DNA of 64,000 nucleotides from Pristionchus mayeri. Taxonomy: Eukaryota; Nematoda; Chromadorea; Rhabditida; Neodiplogasteridae. This document shows, in pieces, positions 13,101-25,087 of this stretch; position 1 is the first letter of the stretch; every line of letters starts with the position of its first letter. Made by a program: the position numbers and the translations under genes. Where the stretch lies: the NCBI GenBank assembly GCA_036245805.1, contig BTRK01000002.1, forward strand, positions 19,399,067 through 19,463,066, in the 5' to 3' direction. Under the pieces are notes generated by a model. The model did not search any database. It saw only the letters and a program-made list of their open reading frames with translations, and was not told the DNA's origin.

Positions 13101-16100
13101 TATAGGATCTATGCAGTGATTCGAAGCAACAGTTTCGAGAAGCAATGAAGTTAGCTGGCCACTTTGATTTACATGATAATTTCAAAATCCACGATTTCGT
13201 TATTCCCCAAATGCTTCAGGTTATTTTTAAAAAAAATTATACACCCAGTGAATTTGATTGCAGAATAGGCAAGAAGATGTGGAAAAATATCTGAAAGGCC
13301 ATTATGAAGAAACGGTTTGTTGTCTAACATATATTGTGCACGTTTCGCTCAATATTATTTCACATTTTAATATAAAAAAATTTTATCTTATAGAAGCAAC
13401 TCATCCGATTCCTTGACAATATGGTGGATGAGTCGGACCAATTTGTAAGTGTTTTGTTTCGTCCTTTTTGTAATTGCCCATTGCCGCCACTGTTTGTTTG
13501 GGTGCAGTGTTACGTGAAATTTGTCTACGCTCATTTCAGAAGTTGGCCCAAGTCCAATCCTACATTGATAGAAAGATTGTTAGCAATACCAGCGCTTTCG
13601 AATTCATCACAAGTTAGTTGTTATTATTCTATTGATTGCAATCAGCTCTACTTATCATAGTTGCTTATATGTTACTAGTCCTGGTAGTTGACCCAATGCT
13701 AATTATTGATCGGTATACGGTAGCTCAACGATCAAAGGTCAAAATCATAGATCTGACTCACGGAATAATAGTTGACCCATGGCAAATTATTGATTGGTAT
13801 ACGGTAGGTGACCCAATGTTAATTATTGATTGATATACGGTAATGGACCGATGCTTTGCAAACGTAAACAGTCCCTCCCCTACCGATTTCGTAATCCGGT
13901 CACACGGAACTGCGCTTTATATCACGGGTCAGTGGAGGTACTGTGAGAATAGAATGCGTAGCAACGTGGTGTACATGATAAATTTCTTAAAATATTAGGT
14001 TGGTGCAAAAGTTTCTCCCTATTATATTTTTTAAAATTTCTCTAGCCATATTTTCCTGATTTTAATTTCCTTTCAACATTAGTTGTGGGCATATAGGTAG
14101 AATATACGTGCAGGATAAATTCAATTTTGAAAAGCATATTAGGGGAATAAATAATGAAAAAGTCAAGATGTCAAAATATGACGATTATTAGGTTACTTTG
14201 CTGGGCCCTCCCATTTGAATACGATCTAGCATATGATTCTGCCCACTTTATGAGTAATATCACTCAAGTTACTCTTTCAGAATATCACAAAATATCCGAC
14301 TTTCAAAATGCGTTGAAAGCAGGGAATTAGAAAAAGTGCTGATTTCGTTGAAATTTTGCTGCATCATGCTGTTGTTCCCGAATGGATAGATGTAGCCACA
14401 TCAAGTTTAAGTGTAATATTAAGACTAGTGAGAACTTCATGGTCCACAACAATATGGCTTTCTGAGTCAATGGCTAAACATTCTGGGTTATGAAATGCAA
14501 TTCTGCTGAAATTAATCTCGCGGAATTATGTAATAAGATGCTCATCTCATCTTGGCAAGACGGAACACTGATACTGAATTACATGCATGAGCATGCCCAG
14601 TTAGCATTCTTTACACTGGTATGTATGATTATCCCCTATCTCGTTTCTCCACTTAGCGATGACCTTATACAAATTCACTTTGAAAATCAATTGTACCAAA
14701 TTGGAGAGATTGCTGTATCGACGCTACGAATGGTGGAGAACTGGGACAGGGCTTGTTATAAGGAGTATTCATGTACCCTTTTATTGCAAAAGACCGTATG
14801 AGAATTAATCAGCATTGGAGGTCAGAGGAAGCAAAAATGTAAATTTCTGAAAAAGGGAGAAACTTTTGCACCAACCTGATACAACAATATTCGCGGAACG
14901 GGAAAATATTCCCAGCAAAATATTTTCCCGATCCGCGAATATTGTTGTACTTTAAGAAGTTTATAATGCAAACCACGTTGCTACGCATTCTATTCTCACA
15001 GTATGTAGGAACAATTTTCAACTTTATTTTTTGTTTTAGTTCACATTATGGTGGTAGCATAGCCAACTTCTTAAAATTTCGAGGTCACAGAACCGTCATT
15101 TAGAAATTTTCCGGTTTTACATCCGGCTCTACCGAATCTTAGCTCCCAATGTGCTAGAGATGTGGCAGTGGGTACAAAATTCGCGGACAAATCAGATGAA
15201 CAACTTTTATGTTGAAAGTTAAGCCGTAGGACTGCAAGTTCAGAAAATATTAACAAAAAACTGTAATTTCAAATACAAATAAATTCATACCGTATAGGTA
15301 AGGGAGAAACCCAGTGAATTTTGTTATAGATTATGGAAGCATAAGTCCATACGCGTACAGAAAAAATTGAAATGGGCAACTTCAGGGTGGCCTACGCCCG
15401 CTGTATAGTTCCGAAGGTAGAAAACCATCCATATCAAATTTTGAAAAATTCTCATCTCAAAGATTTATCATTCAAATCGATCAGTTCAACCAATTTCTTA
15501 CATTTCTCCATCAATGAAGTTAAATGATGTTAAAAGAGCACGAAATTTCAGCACTTCAAAAATCCGAGTTTCAAGGGATACAGTCATTCTGGGTTCTCAA
15601 GTGTGTGGCGAGCTGTCGAGTGCGATTTCGTCTCCCCGTCTTCGGTTCCCGCCCGCCCAGAGTCCCTCTCCCAGAAGCGTTTGGCACGCGGGAGTTGTAC
15701 GCCACTACGATGGGTCGCCACTTCTACATCGGCACTATCAACGCCAGGACGCTCGGTCCAAGGGAGAAGCAGACGGAGATGGAGCTCGCTCTCGACAAGA
15801 TCAAGTGGGACGTGATTGCAGTGCAGGAAGCAAGGATTGTGGGTTGCGCCTCGTTCAATCTTACATCCTCAGGCACTGTAGTCTACCACTCGGGCGGGCC
15901 CACTGCTTCCCATGGCGTCGCATTCTTGCTTCGACCGCACCTTGCGCGCGGAGCGGTGTTCAATGGCCTCTCCCCTCGACTGGCCACTCTCCTCCTCCCC
16001 GATCTACGGCTCTTCCTGGTCTGCGCGTATGCTCCCACGTCTTCCTACGATGACAACGCTTACGATGACTTCCTAGACCAGGTTGAGACCGCTCTGCAGA

Positions 16101-19100
16101 GTGCGCCCAGAGGCCTTATGCCAGTTCTAGTCGGTGATTTCAACTGTAGAGTAGCGAGGGAACCTGGCAATGAAAGATTTGTCGGTAACTTCGCCTCTCC
16201 CACACCGAACTCACGCGGACGCTGCTTCACTGAGCTCTGCGTGAGGAATAGACTGCGCATCCAGAACACGTTCCCCAAGAGACGGCACGGTCGAATCTGG
16301 ACATGGCGATCCCCCAACGGCTCCTCATTCCACCAAATTGACTACGTTGCAGCGCCCACCACAGCGAGAGTAGTCAATTGCGGAGTCATTGGCCGGTTTG
16401 AGTTTAACTCCGACCATCGCCTTGTCCGGATGTGCCTCTCCCTCCCTGGCAAGATGAGGCAGAAAAGATGCAGGGAGCGGTTAGATTTCGATCGATCTGC
16501 TTTTACTGCCAACGCATCCCTTCTCGCGTCACTGCCCCTTGCCCGCCCCAGTTCTGCCGCCGATGCCTACTCTACGGTCAAGGCATTCACGGAGACCGCG
16601 GCAATGAACTGTTGGAGGAAGCGCCAATCCCCGCCTTGGATCTCGAGTGGAACACGGAAGCTCCTAGCGATGCGGCATCAATTGCAATCCAATTCCCAAG
16701 GAACTGTCGCCTACTCAGTTGCCTGTAAAGCTGCCCGGACGAGTCTCGTCGATGACATCAGGAAGCGAAAGGAGGAACAAGCACGGCAAGCAGCAACCAT
16801 GAGAAGGAGCATCGTGAAGAGCATGCTGAGTCTGCACACCTCAAAGAAGCGCCTCTTCGTCCCCGACCCTGTCACTGGTGCTCTCTCTCAAGCAGCCACC
16901 GAGACAGCTGTCCAGCGCTTCTTCGAGGATCTCTACACCCCTGCAGTTCAGGTCCCTCTCACAATCCCCCCTCAACCACCCGATCCTCTTCCGCCATTCC
17001 TACCCGATGAGGTCAGCGAAGCGATGTCTCTACTCAAGTGTGGTCACTCCCCCGGGTCGGATGGCATTCTCCCTGATATGCTATTCCACTCGCGACACCA
17101 CCTCGCCCCCATCATCGCTGATCTCCTCAACTATCTGGTAGAAGATGGAGCCGTCCCACGCGATTTGACCGAAGCAGTGGTTACTCTTCTGCACAAGAAA
17201 GGAGATCCCACCAACGTCGGAAACTTCCGCCCCATCCCCTTGCTCACCGTAACCCTGAAAACCATGACCAAGGCGATTCTGAAAAGACTCGAGGCGGTGC
17301 TCGAAGAGACTGAGTCGCCCACCCAAACCGGCTTCCGGAGCGGGTATAGCACCCTCGACAACCTGCACTCCATCAAGCAGGTCGCAGAAAGAACCTCGGA
17401 ATATGGTATCCCGGTCTATTTCGCATTCGTCGACTTCAAGAAAGCATTCGATTGCGTGGAATGGGGTGCATGTTGGCAAGCCCTCTACTCGTTCGGAGCC
17501 CATCCTACCCTCGTCCACCTGCTGCGCCGCATCTAGTGAGTCTTCCTCACTAGATGCGGCGCAGCTGAGTCTTCCTCTACACTCATCAGAGTAAACGAGG
17601 AACTCGTACCAGTCACTGTGCGAAGAGGAGTCAGGCAAGGGGATACCCTCTCCCCTCGTCTCTTCAATGCAGTGCTTCGCTCAGCCATGAATGACATCGA
17701 CTGGGAGAACGACGGGATTCGAATTGATGGAAGGAATTTTTGCCACTTGGAATACGCCGATGACGTAGCTCTTGTTGCGAAGTCTCGCCCGGAAATGGAG
17801 AGAATGCTGAAAAAGCTGATGGACGCTTCCAGTAGAGTTGGTCTCGAGGTGAATTCAAATAAGACCAACCTACTCACCTCCTGTACAACAACCCGAAATC
17901 CAATAATTATCGACAATCTACAGTTCGATTTCGTTGAATCAGCCACCTATCTCGGAGGGAAGATTAGTCTCCCACTTGATCACTCTGACGAGATCGAACA
18001 CAGGATTCGACTAGGGTGGTTCGCCTGGAGCAAGCTATCCCATCTGCTGTCCTCCCGCCTTCTACCCATCAAGACTAGGAGAAGAGTCTTCGAGAGCTGC
18101 GTCACGGCTACCGTACTCTACGGAAGCGAAGTTTGGGCACTGAGGGCGAGTGAGAAAGAACGGCTGAGTGTTACCCAAAGAAAGATGGAGAGGAGGATGT
18201 TGGGAGTCACGCTGAAAGATCGCTGGAGGAATGAACGCGTGCGCGGGATCACGAAGCTGAGGGATTGGATCGAGGAGGGACTGAAAAGGAAAACGCGCTG
18301 GGCCCTCAAGGTCAGGAGAATGGGACTAGAGCAGTGGAGCCGTGCCACTACGGTGTGGACGCCATACAATAGGAAGCGCCCCCCTGGGAAGCCTCATGTA
18401 CGATGGAGAGATGATTTGACCCGAGCTATTGGCAAACACTGGTGGAATGCAACTTATGAAGAGTACCGCCCCATCCTCATCTGAGCATCTATTGCCTGAC
18501 ATGATAAATTGATTGATTGATTGATTGAGTCGCGTGCGAAAGTTTTCGGGCACTTTTTGAATTTCCTGTAACTTTTGGCCCAGGAAAGCCATCAATCTGG
18601 AACTCGGGAACTATGCACCAAATTCATCAGAGATTATTTTATTGTTATTGGCGTATTGCGAAATCGCACACTGATTGCGTAGTGATGACGCAATCAAAGT
18701 GTAGTTTTTCAAAACGGCATTATTCTTACATGGATTTTTTTCCAGCTCGCCAAACTTTCTGAGGCTGGAGTCATGCCCGAGGTCTACCCAGAAAAAAATT
18801 TGAGGTTGCTGCACGACCACACTTTTGCTGCAGCGTTGCTGCAAAATCGAGGTCGAAAATTCAGATCTCGGCTCCTAGTCAAGCTAGAGACTGGTTTTAG
18901 GCATCAAAATGATCGCCATCATGAGTCCAGATGATCCTGAGAATATGATAACAAAATCTCATAATTTGCCCTCAGGGCATGAAAAAATCACTTTTTTTGC
19001 ATAACCATTTTTTTTTCTTTGTGGGAAAGTTAGGCACAAATCTGGTTTTCACATAGGAATGTTCAAAATGTATTGGAGACCGGATTCCCAACTTTTTAGC

Positions 19101-22100
19101 ATGATTGGGCACCTTTCCTGCCCGCGCCGATCGATTTTCGGAAGCATACTACGGTCGGGAAACACCCTGTTTGCGCACTCTCGCCGTCTGTACTCTCTCG
19201 CCCCTAGGCGTAAACAGGGTTTTCCCGACCCAAGTATGCTTCCGAAAAGCGATCGCCGCGGGCAGGAAAGTTATCCAAACACTCTAAAAAGTTGGGAATC
19301 ATATCTCCAACACATTTTGAACATTCCTATGCAAAAACCAGATTTTTTCCTAACTTTCCCATAAAGTTATGAAAGTCCAAAAAATGGCTATGCGAAAAAG
19401 TGATTTTTTCATGCACTGAGGGCAAATTATGAAATTTTGTTATCATATTCTCAGGATCATCTGGACTCATGATGGCGATCATTTTGATGCCTAGAACCAG
19501 TCCCTAGCTTGACTAGGAGCCGATATCTGAATTTTCGACCCCGATTTTGCAGCAATTCTGCAGCAAACGTGCGGTCGCGCAGCAACCTCAATTTTTTTTC
19601 TTGGTTAGAACTCGGGCATGACTCCAGCCTCAGAAAGTTTGGCGAGCTGGAAAAAATCCATGTAAAAATAATGCCGTTTTGAAAAAGTACACTTTGATTG
19701 CGTCATCACTACGCAATCATTGTGCGATTTCGCAATACGCCAGTAACAAAATAATCTCTGATGAATTTGGTGCATAGTACCCGAGTTCCAGATTGATGGC
19801 TTTCCTGGGCAAAAAGTTACAGGAAATTCAAAAAGTGCCCGAAAACTTTCGCACGCGACTGTATCTAAGGCCAAGCGCATGCAGCTCACGATTTAGCGTT
19901 CCCTGAAAATGAACTCAAATCGTTCTCAAAACATGTCACAATCATGAACATATTCTGGCATTTTAGATATCCAGCCCATTCCGGGCCCGTGATTTCAATT
20001 CTCGAACTTGTAGGATCGGGATGTGAGAAATTCAAAATAACTATATATTAATAACTATATAATAACTATATTTTTATATTTTGACTAAATGATAATGAAT
20101 CTCGGCTCTTTTCGATCACTAAAAATCATTTTATGAGCAGAAGAGATAGAAAACACTGATAATTCCAACATTGCGCTCGTTTAAAAAATATGAAATGTGT
20201 GAACATTTACATTTCGAATTTTTTAACACACTTGAAAACTTCCTCAATTTTAAGATTTTCATCTCTTGTGCTCATAAAATTATTTTTAGCTATTGAAAAT
20301 ACCTTGAATTCATTACCATTTAGTTAAAATACATTTATTTTGAATTTCTCACATCCCGATCCTACAAGTTCGAGAACTGAAATCACGGGCCCGGAATGGG
20401 ATGGCTATCTAAAAATGCCAGAACGTGTTCATGATTGTGACATGTATTGAGAACTATTTGAGTTCATTTTCAGGGAACGCTAAATCGTGAGCTGGATGCG
20501 CTCGAAATTGGCCTTAGATATCCCTTGAAACTCGGATTTTTGAAGTTCTGAAATTTCGTGCTCTTTTAACATCATTTAACTTCATTGATGGAGAAATGTA
20601 AGAAATTGGTTGAACTGATCGATTTTAATTATAAATCTTGAAGATGTGAATTTTTCAAAATTTGATATGGATGGTTTCCTACCTTCGGAGCTATACAGCG
20701 GGCGTAGGCCACCCTGAAGTTGCCCATTTCAATTTTTTCTGTACGCGTATGGACTTATTCTTCCATAATCTATAACAAAATTAACGGTATGATTATATTT
20801 TTATTTGAAGTTTCAGGTTTTTGTTAATATTTTCTGGATTTGCAGACCTACGGCTTAACTTTCAGCGCAAAAGTTGTTTATCTGAATTTTCCGCGTATTT
20901 TGTGCCCACTGCCACATCACTAGCACATTTGGGAGCTAAGATACCGTAGAGCCGGATTTAAAACCGGAAAATTCCTAAATGACGGTTCTGGAACCTGTGA
21001 CCTCGAAATTTCAAGAAGTTGGCTCTAATGTATGCTACCACCATAATGTGAACTAAAACAAAAAATAAAAGTTGGAAATTGTTCTCGGGGTTGGGTTTTT
21101 CCTCCACTGGCTCATGATACCTGTGATAATATTGAATTAGAAATATATGTCCTATACCACGCCCCGGAACAACAAATTACGCGTCACAACTCATAATTTC
21201 AAACCAATTTCCTAATTTATTATTTCGTTTTTCATATTTTTAATGTTAAAACAAGGCATATGCACACTAACTTAATTCAAATAGCAAACGAATTGAGCAA
21301 AATTTATTATTTTACGCGTTTGATGCGCGGTTGAATTTCTAAGCTCCGCCCATATTTCTGCACGCCGTGTCTCATTCGTCAATTCTAAAATTTCGGAACG
21401 TTTTAATATTGCTATATCACGCATCTTCTGAGAGATTGCATGAAACCGAACCACCCGCGGAACTATGAGCCCCAACTCGCCAAATTTATTCCAGAGTATA
21501 TTGCGGACGAGAAAATTTTTGGCGTTGGCCATTTTTCTCAGAACCGGCTTTTAGGGAATTTCCGGTTCTGCTACCGGCTCAGTCATATTATAGCTCCCAG
21601 GTGAGCTAGAAAGCTGGAAAAGAGCTCAAAATGCGCGGAAAATTATTTTGAACAACTTTTATGTTGACAACTAAACGCTATCTCCGAATCTTCGCTACGC
21701 AAAAATTGAAAAACTGAAATTAAAAGAGAATAATAAATCGTACCGGCTCGGGGACCCCCCTCATAACCACTTTTTGAGATCAGATTCGAGTTCTTCGATA
21801 TCGATTTAGACTAGCGCTACTCAGAGCTAAGGTCCAAACCCGTGGTGGTTTGAGTTATATGGCCGGAAATCTCGAAAATAACCGAAACCATGACATAGAT
21901 ATCGATAAACATACATGTTTACAACCTCCATTTCCCACAATTCTGTGATTTTACAATGTTTAGAACTCATTTTCATACAATGGTGAAGAAATAACCTGCA
22001 AAAACCTCAATTCTGAAATTTCGATTTTTCATGACTCGAAAAATCGAAAAATTTCGATTTTTCAACATTTCATATTTTTGCACTAATTTGACTCTTATTG

Positions 22101-25041
22101 GGTCACTTGAGTGTATCTGGTGATATTTAGATTAATTCCAGTCAAAAATCTGCTTTTGCGTTGACCTAAACGGATACTCACCTTCGAAATTCGACAATTT
22201 GTTATTCTGACCTGAAACTACTGTAGTTAGCCTCATTTATAATCGAAATACCTTCAGATACACTCAAGTGACCCAATAAGAGTCAAATTAGTGCAAAAAT
22301 ATGAAATATTGAAAAATCGAAATTTCAGAATTGAGGTTTTTGCAGGTTATTTCTTCGCCATTGTATGAAAATGAGTTCTAAACATTGTAAAATCACAGAA
22401 TAGTGGGAAATAGAGGTTGTAAACATGCATATTTATCGATATCTATGTCATGGTTTCGGTTCTTTTCGAGATTTCCGGCCATATAACTCAAGCCACCACG
22501 GGCCTGGACCTTAGCTCTGAGTAGCGCTAGTCTAAATCGATATCGTAGAACTCGAATCTGATCTCAAAAAGTGGTTAAGAGCGGGGTCCCCGAGCCGGTA
22601 CGATTTATTTTTCTATTTGAATTTCAGTTTTTCAATATTTGCGTAGCGAAGATTCGGAGATAGCGTTTAGTTGTTCAACATAATTTTCCGCGCATTTTGA
22701 GCTCTTTCTCTCTAGCTCACCTGGTAGCTATAATATGACAGAGCCGGAATCAGAACCAGAAATTCCCTAAAAGCCGGTTCTGAGAAAAATGGCCAACGCC
22801 GAAAATTTTCTCGTCCGCAATATACTCTGGAATAAATTTGGCTAGGATACTGCTGAAAGTTGGGGCTCCTGGTTCCTCATGGTCCTGCAACCTCTCAGAA
22901 GACGCGTGATATATAGGTATAGATTATTAATATTATTTTCAGGGAAAATTCCGGGTCTGTTAAAGAGGATGGTCTCCCCCGACTTTGGAATGGATGACTC
23001 CGTAGCTCCCAAATATGATGCACAGAAAATCAAGAATAAATTGAGATATCTTATTTTTGATCGGTGAGCAATCGGCACTCAATTAATTTCCAAACATTGC
23101 TTTTATTTGAAGCTGTAGAACGGGAGAAGGAGAGGTAGGGAGGGAGGGGGAGTAAAGGAGGCCTAAAGAGTGATGTTTACGGTTAAGAAGATTAGGCAGT
23201 AGGCGAAGATATTCTTCGTAGATTGTATTCTGTCATTCATTTTATATTTTTAGTGAATCAACTGGTGGGTGCTTCTCTAACACTATCTTCGACCATGTTA
23301 AGGTACAGCGATTGTTGTTCTTGATATTTATCACTGCTATTTAAGACTCATATCAAGAAAAATTCGCCTATGGCTAAAGATGTTATCATTGCTCTCTTCG
23401 ATCGGATTGATAGACCTGATAAACATGAGGACAAACAGACGTACTATACAGAAGCAGAGATGTGGATGCTCTACTACGGAGTCAGTCATCCATCTAACTT
23501 CTCCATTTGCTCGTGACGGGTTATATAATGGATGATGCAGCTGAATCCTTCCGACTTCTTTTCCCGTATTCGCAACTACTTCGCTAGCAATCCCGGTTGG
23601 AAGGACAGAGCAACGAAGATGCTTGAAGAGTGAGATTGGAGTAGTCACTGGGGGGGGGAGAGAATCACTCATCCCATCTCGCGTATGATCTTGATTAGGT
23701 TATCATTGCAGGTACAATGCAGTGGCAACGATCAATGATTACCGTTTGGAGGACGGAACTCTTATCGAATGGATCGATAATTGGGATGGATTGGTGAAGA
23801 TGTTGAGTGAGATCGAAGGACTGGGGAAGGATAGGCGAGTGGATGAATGAAGAATTGATTGGGATGCATCCATTGCAGTGTCATAGGCATCGACTCGGAA
23901 TTCAGATCGACCACGAACTACAAACAAGAGTGAGTTGCTCACTGTCTCCCCATCCTAGTCACCATCCAGAATCGCCCTTCTACAAGTTTCATCCGTCCAT
24001 CAAGTGTATCTCGTTGACTTCGAGACTCTCATGGTCAGCTATCTCTGGCAAATCTTGAATTGAAACCTCGTCTCTTTCTCAGAATCATCTTTCCCCATTG
24101 CAATGGAGGGAGTTCACTCGTCGCCTCTTCGGAGGAGAGCACATCAAGATTGGTCAGTTGTAGTCAAGGGACGGGCGGGCCAGTATGCAAGGGACGGGTC
24201 TGCAAGGGACGGGCGGGCCAGTATTAATCTCTGGTCGTAGGGATAAGACAGGGCGGAGAAATAAAAAACAGAAATTGCCATTTTTCTTTGATTCCTTGTA
24301 TGTGTGGTATTGGTCTCTGTTGAGGGTTCGACATGTTATCTGACATCAAGGCCTACCTCTGCACCATGGAATTCGTGGGCGAGGAATTGCAGTCGATGAC
24401 TCGAGTCATCTGTCTCAAGAGACTCTCCAATGATGTGAGTACTCTCTCCACTCTGCTCCAAGCAACCACGAGAGCAGAGAGAATAATAAGCATACGCATG
24501 AAGTTCCCCCCATTGTCTTCAGCTTCTCGACGCTGATCCCTCACTCTTCGACCTCGCACAGAGCACTTCGTATAAGAGTGAGATATAGATATACAATGAA
24601 TTTGAAAAATGTTAAACTACTTGCAGCTGAAAATTACTGTAGCGAAGAATGAGATTCTCTTGGTCTCTGACAATAAAGAGAGTACTTGGTTTAGATCGAA
24701 TCCAAGAGGGGAAGGCTGCTCCAGAGGTCGAATCGGCCAATCGACAACGAGCGATCAAACTGAGTGATCTGGTGGAAGTAGTACTGAAGACGGAACTGGA
24801 TAAGTCACTCCAGGTCCCCTCCTCTTCCTATTCATTCGATGCTTTCGTTGTTTGCAGAAGTCGAATTGGTCGATGCGTCCTCTCCGACCCGAACAGATTG
24901 TGTATGCTGCATTGGATGCGAACATCCTCATCAAAGTGTACCTCAAGTTAGGAGAATTGGCGAGAGAGAAGGGATTCGATTATGAGGAGATGGTGAGAAG
25001 CATCGAGAATGATCTGGAGGAGAGGAAGATGGACAAGGTGA

Positions 25042-25087
<46 letters not shown>

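Larger units (their letters stand above)
15581..19861. mobile_element. Palindromic element B (TA target), carrying a LINE in its left tip
   Basis: The ends are CAGTCGCGTGCGAAAG-type and flanked by TA (15579-15580, 19862-19863). The left tip is split after CAGTC by the LINE and continues GTCGCGTGCG at 18529. Without the LINE, B is about 1335 bp with arms of about 650 bp and a centre near 19195, where the GC-rich tips mirror (AAACACCCTGTTTGCGCACT against its complement). Confidence 0.8.
15009..21084. mobile_element. Large palindromic element A, interrupted by B and a LINE
   Basis: The left arm begins GAACAATTTTCAAC (15009) and the right arm ends with its complement (21084). The left arm stops at 15580 and resumes at 19862 (GGGATA then TCTAAGGCC), whereas the right arm is continuous through the same bases, so 15581-19861 is a later insertion. 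The centre is near 20205 and the ancestral length about 1.8 kb. It lies in intron 8 of the mut-7-like gene. Confidence 0.8.

Noticed and set aside
15514..16053. 179-codon frame overlapping the start of the LINE ORF
   Set aside because: It is the +1 shadow of the endonuclease frame, with Arg/Ser/Pro bias typical of an off-frame reading.
17081..17638. 185-codon minus-strand frame in the LINE
   Set aside because: Antisense shadow of the reverse transcriptase; no independent motifs.
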